From JAGREO01 sp020446285 (GTDB taxonomy: Bacteria; Pseudomonadota; Alphaproteobacteria; Geminicoccales; Geminicoccaceae), in the NCBI GenBank assembly GCA_041398005.1, contig JAWKVP010000012.1:1-64000 (forward strand): 64,000 nucleotides of DNA, read 5' to 3'. The notes under the pieces are model-generated. The model worked only from the letters and a program-made list of their open reading frames with translations, made no database searches and was not told the DNA's origin. The position numbers and the translations under genes are program-made. Numbering within the stretch: the stretch's first letter is position 1; every line of letters starts with the position of its first letter. Of the stretch, positions 1-8,057 are shown one piece after another.

Positions 1-1310
1 TCACCGAAACTCGGCACATAGGCGTGATAGGGCAGGGTGTCGAGACTGACACCGGCAAGCCATGGCGAGGCGGTCGCCGCGAGCGTCGTTTCGATGCACC
101 AGAACGCCTCGCGCGCGAAAAGGGGCGAGGTTGCCTGGGTGACGAGGAGTGCATCGCGGCTCATCCGTGCGGCGACCAGACGATAGAAACTGCGGCTGTA
201 GAGGCGCGAGATCCGCAAGTCATGCGGATCGGGCAGATCGAGAATGACGATGTCGAACAGACCCGTGTCCTGTTCGAGAAAGGTCCACGCATCCTCGTTG
301 ACGATGGTCAGGCGCGGATCGCGCAAGACCTCGCCATTGAGTGCGGCGAGCATGTCATTGTCGCGAAAGAGTGCGGTCATGCGGTCATCGATATCGACGA
401 GTGTCATGCTCGCGACATCGCTCCAGCGGGCCACCTCGCGCGCGGCCATGCCATCGCCGCCGCCGAGGATCAGGACCTTCTGCCGGCGCGGCGCCAGCGC
501 CATGGCGGGATGAACGAGGCTTTCATGGTAGCGATATTCGTCGAGCGTATCGAATTGCAGGTTGCCGTTGAGGAAAAGCTGCACCCGTTCGCGCTCACGG
601 GTGACGACGAGGCGCTGATAGGGTGTCGTCTCGCTGAAGATGATTTCGGCGTCGAAGAGTCTCGTCTCGATGAACCCCATCATCCGCTCGCTGGCAACAA
701 AGGCGACGATGAGGAGAAGGCCCGTCGGCAGGATCGCGAGGAATGCCCGCTTGCGATCGAACAGCATCGCCGCCATCGCCGCTGTCGCCATGTTCAGCAG
801 GCCGAAGAGAAGTGCCGTGCGGATGAGCCCGAGCTGTGGCACCAGCACCAGCGGAAAGAGCAGTGCCGCGGCGAGCGCACCGATATAGTCGGCTGTGAGG
901 ATGTTGGAAATGTTGATGCGAAGCTCGCTCCGCTCCTCGAGGATGCGCAGCACGAGCGGAATCTCGAGCCCGACGAGCGTGCCGATGAGGATGCAGAGGG
1001 TGAGCAGCAGCGCGTCATGCGCGTCGATGAGCACGAAGGCGAGAAACAGGATGAGCGCGCTCAGTCCGCCGGCCAGCGCCAGCATGATCTGGGTCGCGAC
1101 AAAGGCGCCCTCGACGTCGCTGACATGCCGCGAGAGCCATGCGCCAATGCCCATGGCCGACATGAAGAGGCCGATGACGAGGGAAAAGCGGAAGACCGAA
1201 TCGCCGAAGAGATAGCTCGACACGGTTCCGGCGAGCAGCTCGTAGACGAGCCCCGCCGTCGCGATGACGAAGGTCGCGAACAGCAGCGGAATTTGCGGGC
1301 GGGATTGCAG
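1..1310 (-). CDS. Membrane-anchored spermidine synthase-like aminopropyltransferase, partial
   Basis: The frame is open to the window edge, so the C-terminus is missing (about 436 codons seen). The N-terminal half has seven hydrophobic segments. The second half is a spermidine-synthase fold: the substrate-loop match LFLNGNLQFDTLDEYRYHE, a SAM-type glycine loop LGGGDGMA, the acidic residue in LVDIDD, and the catalytic-loop match DIVILDLPDP. Such fusions use decarboxylated SAM as aminopropyl donor in the family; the acceptor is unknown. No ATG, GTG or TTG lies in frame between the upstream stop (inside the DUF350 gene) and the first membrane segment. A CTG at 1308-1310, eight bases after AAGG, is the best start. 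It is the last visible gene of the DUF4178/DUF350 operon. Confidence 0.85.
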   Translation of the reverse strand, partial: MQSRPQIPLLFATFVIATAGLVYELLAGTVSSYLFGDSVFRFSLVIGLFMSAMGIGAWLSRHVSDVEGAFVATQIMLALAGGLSALILFLAFVLIDAHDALLLTLCILIGTLVGLEIPLVLRILEERSELRINISNILTADYIGALAAALLFPLVLVPQLGLIRTALLFGLLNMATAAMAAMLFDRKRAFLAILPTGLLLIVAFVASERMMGFIETRLFDAEIIFSETTPYQRLVVTRERERVQLFLNGNLQFDTLDEYRYHESLVHPAMALAPRRQKVLILGGGDGMAAREVARWSDVASMTLVDIDDRMTALFRDNDMLAALNGEVLRDPRLTIVNEDAWTFLEQDTGLFDIVILDLPDPHDLRISRLYSRSFYRLVAARMSRDALLVTQATSPLFAREAFWCIETTLAATASPWLAGVSLDTLPYHAYVPSFG

Positions 1311-1333
1311 GGGGTCGACCTTGCCAGAAGATT

Positions 1334-1555
1334 CTAGCGGATGACGTTTCCGATGATGAGTGCAAGTGCTATGGCGGCCGACCCCATCAGGATGGCGAGC
1401 GAGGTATTGTGTTCATCGACGATTTCCTTTTGAATCGAGAAATGGGTGATCTTCTCGAGGACCCAGAAACAGGCAAGGAACAGGCCGAAGCCGAGAAACG
1501 TGTAGAATATGGTCGCGACCACCTCGGCGAGCCTGATTCCCTCAACGATGTCCAT
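1334..1555 (-). CDS. DUF350 family small membrane protein
   Basis: A 73-residue protein with two hydrophobic segments (about residues 11-34 and 52-72) around a short charged loop with EKITHF and DEH. Length and pattern fit one DUF350 (YjfL-type) unit. Its function is unknown; the family is repeatedly found beside DUF4178 and polyamine-synthase genes and in PspA-associated neighbourhoods. It lies 17 bases after the 49-aa membrane peptide, and its stop overlaps the lead-in of the aminopropyltransferase gene, so co-translation is likely. Confidence 0.8.
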   Translation of the reverse strand: MDIVEGIRLAEVVATIFYTFLGFGLFLACFWVLEKITHFSIQKEIVDEHNTSLAILMGSAAIALALIIGNVIR

Positions 1556-1572
1556 GAAGCGATTGCCCTTCT

Positions 1573-1722
1573 CTATTTGACGCCAAAGCCGGCGCCATTG
1601 CCGATACTGCCCGCGCGGATGCTGCGGGTGACCGATGTGCTTTCGGCGGCGATCCCATACCAGGTGGCATAGGCCACGCCGGCCGTTATCAGCGCGAACA
1701 CGATCGCGACGATCCTAGTCAT
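1573..1722 (-). CDS. 49-aa single-pass membrane peptide with Gly/Ser/Arg tail
   Basis: A small gene wedged between DUF4178 and DUF350. The chosen ATG at 1722 overlaps the end of the DUF4178 gene by eight bases; a second ATG is one codon upstream. Residues 3-20 form one hydrophobic helix, and the tail carries SIRAGSIGNGAGFG, rich in Gly, Ser and Arg. I recognise no named family. Position and overlap argue that it is a real subunit of the module rather than chance coding. Confidence 0.6.
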   Translation of the reverse strand: MTRIVAIVFALITAGVAYATWYGIAAESTSVTRSIRAGSIGNGAGFGVK

Positions 1723-2989
1723 CATCGTCTTCCCCGTCGTTCCAGCGGCGGCGCTCGAAAGACCAGCGGCGCAGATGCGGAATTGCCGCCGCAAGCACTG
1801 CCGCGACGAAGAGGAAAAGGAAGTAGCGCAGCGGCATGGCGCCTTCCGTGATCCTCACACCGAGCGGCAGGACCTGCGGGCTTTCGGGATCGATCTCGAT
1901 CTCCATGGTATAGCGACCGGCGGCGGGAACCCTGAACAGGGTCGAATCGTATCGCGATCCCTCGCTCCAGCTGCCGTCATCATAGCCGTGATAGTAGGAA
2001 ATCTCGGAACCCAGTGCCAGAACGGGCTCGTCGTCCATGTCATCGACCGTGATTTCGTAGAAGGTCCAGGCATTGTCGAGCGGAGAATGGAGTTCGAGGC
2101 GAACGAGCTGGTCGGGCCGTGAGATATCGAAGACGAGGGCCGGGATTCCCGCGGCCGGGTTGTCGAAACCCTGTTCGAGTACCGTCGAGCCGGAACCGAG
2201 GATGAAGGTCATCAGGAGGCCACAGGCGGCAATCACGGCACCATACCATCCGACTTTGCGGCAGGCGCGCGCGAACGATCCTTCGACAAAGGGCTGGGCG
2301 GGATGGATGTCGTCGGGAGACCAGGCGGAAAGGTCGATGCCGAAACCCTGTTCGACCGCGTCGCGCGGCAGATATTCGCTCAGGCTGTATTCGAGTTCGC
2401 TGCCGGGCGTCTCGAATTCGAGCGCGAATGGCGGTGATATCGTTTCGATCACCTGCACACGGTCGTCGAGGCGGGCAATCCATGTCAGTTCGCCTTCGAC
2501 GAAGGTGATCCGCGCTTCGTAGGCCTCGTACTGCCGGAACTCCAGACCGCGAAAGCCGAGCAATCGCTTGCGCTCGAAACGGCCGATGGTCGGGGGATCG
2601 GGCAGGTCGCGCACCCGTCGGCTGAAGACGATGTGACCCGCGTTGAAGGTGAGCCAGGCATAGCCGTGGGTGGGCGAGAAAATCTGGTGGCTGACCCAGT
2701 CATACACACCCCAGGCGTCCTGACTGCGATAGGCGACCGTTCCGATGACGGAGAACGCAACGTCCTTGACGACTCCCTTCATGCCAATGCCGAAAGGGCT
2801 CAAGGGCCGTTCCAGATTCCTGTACTGGGCCAGAAGGCGGAAATCGGCATGGGCATCCATGACCGCTCCGCAATAGGAGCAGGTGAGGGTGCGCACGCGG
2901 TGTCCGCCGCCGAGTTTCAGGGGTGCTGCGCAGCTTGTGCACTGAATCGAACGGAGCTGTTCGCCGGCCTGATCCTCGTGTGCGGTCAT
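1715..2989 (-). CDS. DUF4178 protein with zinc ribbon and two membrane segments
   Basis: A 424-residue protein. Cys17/Cys20 (CTSC) and Cys37/Cys40 (CSYC) form an N-terminal zinc ribbon. Residues about 60-220 match the beta-rich DUF4178 layout (GIVGTV-like GVVKDVAFSVIG, then DWVSHQIF and YAWLTFNAGH). Hydrophobic helices lie at about 247-266 and 388-406, with a beta-rich domain between them that probably faces the periplasm. The C-terminus is very acidic (EDDDD). The start overlaps the stop of the upstream DUF4178 gene in an ATGA. No catalytic motif is visible; a structural or sensing role is inference. Confidence 0.8.
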   Translation of the reverse strand: MTAHEDQAGEQLRSIQCTSCAAPLKLGGGHRVRTLTCSYCGAVMDAHADFRLLAQYRNLERPLSPFGIGMKGVVKDVAFSVIGTVAYRSQDAWGVYDWVSHQIFSPTHGYAWLTFNAGHIVFSRRVRDLPDPPTIGRFERKRLLGFRGLEFRQYEAYEARITFVEGELTWIARLDDRVQVIETISPPFALEFETPGSELEYSLSEYLPRDAVEQGFGIDLSAWSPDDIHPAQPFVEGSFARACRKVGWYGAVIAACGLLMTFILGSGSTVLEQGFDNPAAGIPALVFDISRPDQLVRLELHSPLDNAWTFYEITVDDMDDEPVLALGSEISYYHGYDDGSWSEGSRYDSTLFRVPAAGRYTMEIEIDPESPQVLPLGVRITEGAMPLRYFLFLFVAAVLAAAIPHLRRWSFERRRWNDGEDDDD

Positions 2990-3603
2990 GAGCGTGCGAT
3001 CTCGAACGGATCGACCCAGCGTCCCTCGCTCGCGGTGATTTCGCCGGCTTCGTGTTCGAGCGTGACGAGACGGGAGAGCGGGCCGCTCAGATGGGCATAG
3101 TCGAAGCGCTGGCCGACCGTGAGGATCTCCGGAAGCTCGCCGCGCACCGCCTGCACCCGGCCCTCGCCGATCTCGCTGACGATGAGAAGTTCATCGCCTA
3201 TTCGCAGCGGTTCGCCGAGGCGCAGGTCATTCCAGTCCCCAAGGGTGATCGAATTCGCGGGCAGGGGTTGTTCGACGGCGATATCGCCCTCGTCGACGCT
3301 GAACCACATGCCGTCGCCGCCTTCCATCACCCACCATTCATCCCAGAGGCCGTGGGCATGGCCGATGCGGACATGGCCCATCGGCGTGAAGGTGCGACCG
3401 TCCCAGGCGAAACTCCGCTGCATCTCCAGCAGCGAAGGTGTCGCGGCCATGACACCGCGCTTGCCGGCAAGTCGGGTCACATCGTCCTCCAGCATCACGA
3501 GGCTGTCGCAATAGTTGCAGGTGACGAGTTTCGTCAGCCGCAAACGCGACTGCAATTCGGCACCGCAACTCGGACACTGGTGAATCGTGACAGGCATGAG
3601 CAT
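2986..3603 (-). CDS. Short DUF4178 protein with zinc ribbon
   Basis: A 205-residue soluble protein with an N-terminal zinc ribbon, Cys10/Cys13 (CPSC) and Cys29/Cys32 (CNYC), then a DUF4178-type beta domain (GHVRIGHAHGLWDEWWVME). It is the first gene of the operon; ATG codons at 3603 and 3597 are both possible and neither has a clear Shine-Dalgarno. It looks like a membrane-free paralogue of the next gene, with which it overlaps by four bases, suggesting stoichiometric expression. Confidence 0.8.
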   Translation of the reverse strand: MLMPVTIHQCPSCGAELQSRLRLTKLVTCNYCDSLVMLEDDVTRLAGKRGVMAATPSLLEMQRSFAWDGRTFTPMGHVRIGHAHGLWDEWWVMEGGDGMWFSVDEGDIAVEQPLPANSITLGDWNDLRLGEPLRIGDELLIVSEIGEGRVQAVRGELPEILTVGQRFDYAHLSGPLSRLVTLEHEAGEITASEGRWVDPFEIARS

Positions 3604-3723
3604 CTACTGGAAATTGATGCTCCGGACGTAGCAGATCTAACGTAAAAGTCGAAGAGGAGAGGGAAAATTTTTCAACGATGAGCTGAAGACATCCCGTTGC
3701 AATTCGAATCCGGTGCCAGCGGA

Positions 3724-4473
3724 TCAGAAAATACCGGCAATCGAGCGGCTCAGGCCCTCAACGAGCTGCGGTGCCGCGTCCGGCCAGTCGAGATTGACCT
3801 GGTTGGCGGTGGAAACCACGCGGGAGCGATAGCGTTTCCATTCGCTCGTGCCACTCGAGTACTGGTTGATCCGGCCGCTTTCGCCGCGCGGCACTTCGAG
3901 CTGTTCGTCCTGCGACACATATTCATCGGCCGCCGCGCGCTCGGAAACCTGGATATCCGTGATGATCGAGTAGGTGACATCCTGCACGAAGGCATCGGCG
4001 ACACTGGAGATTCCGGCACCCAGCAGCGCGCCACCGGCGATCAGAAGTCCGTCATTGCCGCCGGCCTGGCCCAATCCCCAGCCGGCTGCGGCACCGGCGG
4101 CACCACCGGCGAGAACGCTTCCGAAACCGCCTTCATAGGCCTCGTCCGCAGCCGTTTTCGACGATTTGCCAGCCTGCAACACATTGGCCTGAAGCATGAA
4201 CCGGGCCTCGCCGGGGTCCGTGGTGACCCGATAGCCGTGATCCGCGATCTTGCTGCGGACGGCGTTCTCGATTTCGAGATCCTGCTTGTCCGAGGTGTTG
4301 CGCACCTCGATATAGATGAGCCGCGAGCTGCGCCGGACGGGATCGATGAAGATCGTGTCCGACATTTTCGTCTGCACATCCAGGTTGCGCTTGGCGATGC
4401 TGGTCGAGGTCGCAGCACAGCCCGTGAGCATGAGCGCCGCCGTGGATGCGATGATCGTGATGCGCAGGTCCAT
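3724..4473 (-). CDS. TraT-like outer-membrane lipoprotein
   Basis: A 249-residue precursor. The signal peptide ends in a lipobox LTGC (Cys18 would be the lipidated residue). The mature part follows TraT closely: KRNLDVQTKMSDTIFIDPV, a Gly/Ala-rich hydrophobic stretch at about residues 120-160, then ITDIQVSERA, and SRVVSTANQVNLDW near the end. In F plasmids TraT mediates surface exclusion and complement resistance; chromosomal homologues are common and their role is unclear. The ATG at 4473 fits the signal peptide; longer upstream starts would add non-homologous residues. Confidence 0.85.
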   Translation of the reverse strand: MDLRITIIASTAALMLTGCAATSTSIAKRNLDVQTKMSDTIFIDPVRRSSRLIYIEVRNTSDKQDLEIENAVRSKIADHGYRVTTDPGEARFMLQANVLQAGKSSKTAADEAYEGGFGSVLAGGAAGAAAGWGLGQAGGNDGLLIAGGALLGAGISSVADAFVQDVTYSIITDIQVSERAAADEYVSQDEQLEVPRGESGRINQYSSGTSEWKRYRSRVVSTANQVNLDWPDAAPQLVEGLSRSIAGIF

Positions 4474-4498
4474 GAGCTGATCATCCCTGAAATGCGAA

Positions 4499-4517
4499 CG
4501 GGGCCCTTTCGGCCCCG
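4499..4517 (-). terminator. Hairpin downstream of sodB, probable terminator
   Basis: Perfect 7-bp stem CGGGGCC/GGCCCCG with a 5-nt loop, between the end of the SOD gene and the TraT-like gene. The T-run is weak, so termination may be partial. A second weaker stem lies at 4547-4563. Confidence 0.45.
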
Positions 4518-4580
4518 CTCCCGACGTCCGGAACGAACGCCCGGGACCGGCCTTCATGGCCGGCCGCCGGACGGTGCGGT

Positions 4581-5186
4581 TCAGGCCGAGGCTTTGGACA
4601 GTTCGCCCTCGACCGCTTCCCAGTCTACCAGATTGTTCAGGAAGGCCGCCAGATATTCCGGGCGACGGTTCTGGTAGTCGAGATAGTAGGCATGTTCCCA
4701 GACATCGATGCCGAGCAGGGGAGTCATGCCGTCAACCAGCGGATTGACGCCATTGGGGGTCTTGGTGACCTTGAGCTTGTCGCCATCGAGTGCGAGCCAT
4801 GCCCATCCCGAACCGAACTGGGTAGCGCCGGCCTGCTTGAACGCCTCGGCGAACTTGTCGAAGCTGCCGAAATCATTGTCGATGCGGCGACCGATCTCGC
4901 CGCCGGGCTTGCCGCCGCCGTTCTTCTTCATCACCCGCCAGAACAGGCAGTGGTTCCAGTGCTGGCCGGCATTGTTGAAGATGCCCGCCTTGGCCGGATC
5001 CTTGTAGCTTTCCACGACAACATCCTCGAGGCTCTTGCCTTCCAGGCCGGAGCCCTCGATCAGATTGTTGAGATTGGTCACATAGGTCTGGTGATGCTTG
5101 TCATGGTGCAGATGCAGCGTCTGCGAGGACATGTAGGGGGCCAGTGCCTCATAGTCATACGGAAGATCGGGGAGCTCGAATGCCAT
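4581..5186 (-). CDS. sodB: Superoxide dismutase, Fe type
   Basis: A 201-residue cytoplasmic enzyme converting superoxide to peroxide and oxygen. Metal ligands are His27, His79, Asp161 and His165 (DVWEHAYYLDY). Gln75 in FNNAGQHWNH, in the N-terminal half, is the Fe-SOD signature; Mn enzymes usually place this glutamine in the C-terminal domain. Full length for the family. GAGGAAACC precedes the ATG. It is monocistronic by context, with a hairpin downstream. Confidence 0.95.
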   Translation of the reverse strand: MAFELPDLPYDYEALAPYMSSQTLHLHHDKHHQTYVTNLNNLIEGSGLEGKSLEDVVVESYKDPAKAGIFNNAGQHWNHCLFWRVMKKNGGGKPGGEIGRRIDNDFGSFDKFAEAFKQAGATQFGSGWAWLALDGDKLKVTKTPNGVNPLVDGMTPLLGIDVWEHAYYLDYQNRRPEYLAAFLNNLVDWEAVEGELSKASA

Positions 5187-5297
5187 GGTTTCCTCGTCTG
5201 CTCGTGTTGTGAAGAGCGTTTTCCAATGCGCTAGATAGGGAATATCGGCCAGCGTGGAAAGGGCGAATGCCCGGACGGCAATCAGGAAATCGGTTGT

Positions 5298-6182
5298 TCA
5301 GTCCTCGAAGCCGGCTTCGCCGATCATTCGCGCACAGGCACTGTAATGTCCGAGAATCCGCGCGAGAACCTTCTGCGCATCGTCATCGAGAAAGGCGGAA
5401 AGTCCGACTCTCGCCGCTTCGCTTTCAGCGCTCATGGCAACGAACCGTTCGAAGAGACGTTTGCGCAGATGGCCGGCCAGCAGCCTCTCGCCACGCGCCA
5501 GACGCGCCGCGAGTTCGCTTCGATCCGCAACCAGATCCGCGTGGAGCTCGCGGGGAATGGTCAGCAACGCCTCTCCCGAACGGGCATCCTCGACCAGATC
5601 GCGCATGATGTGGGCGAGATAGCAGCGCACGGCCAGCGGCCTCGCGAGGGCCCAAAGTCTTTCGTGGTCAGCGGATGGCGGCTGTATCTTCATGCTGTCG
5701 TCGCAGGCGAGCAGCCAGATGAATATATAGGTGGGTGCGACGGTCGCGCCTTCTGCGTAGGAGAGAAAATCACTGAATGTGTGAAGGATTCCGCCTTGCG
5801 CATCGAACAGCATTGCCTGTTCGAGTGCATTCCAGGGCTGTTCGCCAAGGCCGGCATCCGGGAGTGTTCGTGCCAGCAGGCAGAAAATATCGGTTTCGAG
5901 CGGACCCCAGCCCGGCGAGACCCTGCCTGTGGCGGCCCTGCGAACAGCTTCCCGCCAGCGCGAGATGAGGGGTAGCGCCGGACCGTCCGGGCCGCGATCC
6001 GTGTCCTCGAGGCCATCGACATGGTCATCGATCACCCGCATCGCCATATAGGTGGCAAGAAACAGATCCTGTTTGGCCGGCGGAAAGCCCCGGGCTTCCC
6101 GGCAGAGCAGGCTGTCACGGGCAAAGGCCAGATGTGCGAGGCGCTCGCGGGCGGCGCCGGACGTGCGGGGGGAGACGATCAT
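5298..6182 (-). CDS. Squalene/phytoene synthase family protein
   Basis: About 294 residues. Both Asp-rich prenyl-diphosphate/Mg motifs are present: VIDDHVDGLED and, later, IMRDLVEDARSG followed by TIPRE. The protein should therefore retain head-to-head prenyl-transferase chemistry (squalene or phytoene synthase, or an HpnC/D-type half reaction), but no hpn or crt genes are adjacent, so the product is unknown. ATGs at 6182, 6188 and 6200 are all possible and none has a clear Shine-Dalgarno. The start region overlaps the start of the divergent neighbour. Confidence 0.75.
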   Translation of the reverse strand: MIVSPRTSGAARERLAHLAFARDSLLCREARGFPPAKQDLFLATYMAMRVIDDHVDGLEDTDRGPDGPALPLISRWREAVRRAATGRVSPGWGPLETDIFCLLARTLPDAGLGEQPWNALEQAMLFDAQGGILHTFSDFLSYAEGATVAPTYIFIWLLACDDSMKIQPPSADHERLWALARPLAVRCYLAHIMRDLVEDARSGEALLTIPRELHADLVADRSELAARLARGERLLAGHLRKRLFERFVAMSAESEAARVGLSAFLDDDAQKVLARILGHYSACARMIGEAGFED

Positions 6183-6186
6183 TTCC

Positions 6187-6891
6187 ATGGACGGAACCAT
6201 CGCAGGTGACGCGGGCAAGCGCAATCACGGGACGTACCGTCTGGGCGAGGCCGCTGCCGCCGCCGATCTCGACCGGTATATGGCTGTGGCCACCGTTCCC
6301 TTCCTTTCCGCGCAAGGCCGCTCCCGGCTTCTGGCACTCATCCTGCTGCACAACGAGCTTCGCCGCGTTCGCCCGCTCGTGCGCGAGCCCTTTCCCGGAC
6401 TCATCCGACTGCAATGGTGGCGCGACCAGCTTTCCTCGAACGAGCCGGGGGTGCCCGAATTCCTGACCTGCCTGCGCTCATCCGGACTGGCGGACGAGAT
6501 TGCCGGGCTCGTCGATCCGTTCGCCGATGCTCTGGAACAAAGAGCGGTTGATGCGGCAAGCGGGCCGGACGCGGCGCATGTCCGGGCTTCGGCCATGCTC
6601 CAGCGATGTTCCGCACGAATCCTCGGTGAGACGCGGGCGGAGCTTCTCGATCGTGCTTCGGCTGTCGGTGCTGCCTATGCGTTGAGCCTTGGCGAGAACC
6701 CGGATGACAAGGTGGCCGCCCGGCATCGGCTGGCATTTGCGAGGTCGGGCCCGCCGCCGCCGCGCGGGGTGATGCCCGCATTCGCCCTCGCGCATGTCGC
6801 CGGTTTCAGGCTCCGGGCGGGACGTGTCGCGCGTCCGCCGCTCACGATGCCATTTCGTCTCTTCCTGTGCACGCTCGCGCGCAGGATTTGA
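6187..6891 (+). CDS. Squalene-synthase-fold protein, NDUFAF6-like
   Basis: About 234 residues. ILLHNELRRVRPLVREP and IRLQWWRDQL are the conserved motifs of the alphaproteobacterial/mitochondrial NDUFAF6 branch of the phytoene synthase fold. The Asp-rich catalytic motifs are missing, so a non-enzymatic role such as complex I assembly is plausible by homology only. The C-terminal third is short and weakly conserved (AVGAAYAL, then Pro/Arg-rich). It starts at ATG 6187 within a CCATGG shared with the divergent gene. Confidence 0.65.
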   Translation: MDGTIAGDAGKRNHGTYRLGEAAAAADLDRYMAVATVPFLSAQGRSRLLALILLHNELRRVRPLVREPFPGLIRLQWWRDQLSSNEPGVPEFLTCLRSSGLADEIAGLVDPFADALEQRAVDAASGPDAAHVRASAMLQRCSARILGETRAELLDRASAVGAAYALSLGENPDDKVAARHRLAFARSGPPPPRGVMPAFALAHVAGFRLRAGRVARPPLTMPFRLFLCTLARRI

Positions 6892-7035
6892 GGGCGGCCC
6901 CCGTGATTCTGCGAAAGAGCGGGATCGTTCCGCCGGCACGCCGTCTCTTCCGACAGACGGATACCCGGCTTTTCTCCGCCGTCCGTTCGGCTACGATCGG
7001 GGAACCTGCCGCCGACGCGGCATCGAGTGCATCGA

Positions 7036-7064
7036 TCCAGACAGATCGTACGGATCTGTCTGGA
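7036..7064. promoter_or_regulatory. Perfect 12-bp inverted repeat upstream of an SDR gene
   Basis: Arms TCCAGACAGATC and GATCTGTCTGGA with a 5-nt spacer GTACG, ending 38 bases before the SDR start codon. Size and symmetry fit a dimeric repressor operator (TetR or GntR style). No T-run follows, so termination is unlikely. No regulator gene is adjacent. Confidence 0.6.
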
Positions 7065-7102
7065 CAAATTGATGCAAAAACAAGGATCTAGGGGACGAAA
7101 TC

Positions 7103-7909
7103 ATGACAACGAAACCACTTTCCGGCAAGGTGGCGCTGGTGACGGGCGGCGCACGCGGCATCGGGCGGGCGACGGCCGAAGCACTGGCCGATATGGGCGC
7201 CGATATCGCGATTGTGGACATTCACGGCGGGGAGGCGGCATCGACGGCTGCAGCGATCGCCGCGGCGTCGGGTGTGCGTGCGGCCGGTGCGGAAGCGGAC
7301 GTCGCCGATGAAGCTGCCTGCAGCACGGCACATGCCCGGCTTGCCGGCGAACTCGGAGATATCGGCATACTGGTCAACAATGCCGGTATCATGCCTCAGG
7401 CGGTCGAGCCGCATCACGAACAGCCCTTGTCGAACTTCAACGAGATGCTTGCGATCCATATCGGTGGTGCCGCCCATTTCTCGCATCTCTGCATTCCGGC
7501 GATGCGCAAGGCGGGCTTCGGGCGGATCGTCAACCTGTCGTCGGTCCTGGGAATTCTCGGCCTGCCCAACCGGCTCGGCTACACTGTCGCCAAGACCGGC
7601 ATGAAGGGGCTGACGCGGGGACTGGCGATCGAGAACGCCCGCCATGGCATCACCGTCAACGCCGTGGCTCCCGGTTATATCCTGACCGATGTGCTCCGCG
7701 ATCGGGTCGAGCGCGGCAGGCTCGACTATGATCTCTACGCAGAACGGACGCCCGTCGGCCGCTGGGGCCGGCCCGAAGAGATTGCCCGCGTGATCGCGTT
7801 CCTTGCCCATCCCGGATCCGGTTTCATAACCGGTGTGGTCTGGCCGGTGGATGGCGGTTACACGATGCGCGGCGATCCGGGCGAGGATATCGGTCCATGC
7901 AATGCGTGA
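7103..7909 (+). CDS. Short-chain dehydrogenase/reductase (SDR)
   Basis: A 268-residue classical SDR: cofactor loop TGGARGIG (about residues 15-22), NNAG near 91, catalytic Ser in NLSSVLG and the YTVAK Tyr/Lys pair, then the usual APGYILTDV and C-terminal VDGGY. Asp at the end of beta-2 (IVDIHGG) suggests NAD(H) preference. Substrate is unknown. AGGGGA lies before the ATG. It is preceded by the 12-bp inverted repeat and followed 148 bases later by a DhaL-like gene, which hints at polyol or sugar-acid catabolism. Confidence 0.85.
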   Translation: MTTKPLSGKVALVTGGARGIGRATAEALADMGADIAIVDIHGGEAASTAAAIAAASGVRAAGAEADVADEAACSTAHARLAGELGDIGILVNNAGIMPQAVEPHHEQPLSNFNEMLAIHIGGAAHFSHLCIPAMRKAGFGRIVNLSSVLGILGLPNRLGYTVAKTGMKGLTRGLAIENARHGITVNAVAPGYILTDVLRDRVERGRLDYDLYAERTPVGRWGRPEEIARVIAFLAHPGSGFITGVVWPVDGGYTMRGDPGEDIGPCNA

Positions 7910-8057
7910 CGGCCGTCCCGGTGTCGAATTGTCGCCGCGACGCCGGCGCGTCTTGTCCGCTGCGGTATCGGCATCGCAAACTGGAACCAAATCCGGGGAA
8001 CGGTGATCCTTCGGGAAGGCAGAAGCTGCCGGACAGGCGAAAAGGGGAGAGGTTCGA

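Noticed and set aside
24..1337. 437-residue open frame on the plus strand with high charge
   Set aside because: It is antisense to the spermidine synthase gene and has a typical codon-reversal composition (Glu/Arg/Asp rich); no family match.
3724..4473. TraT as evidence of a conjugative plasmid
   Set aside because: No tra genes or oriT nearby; chromosomal TraT-like lipoproteins are common.
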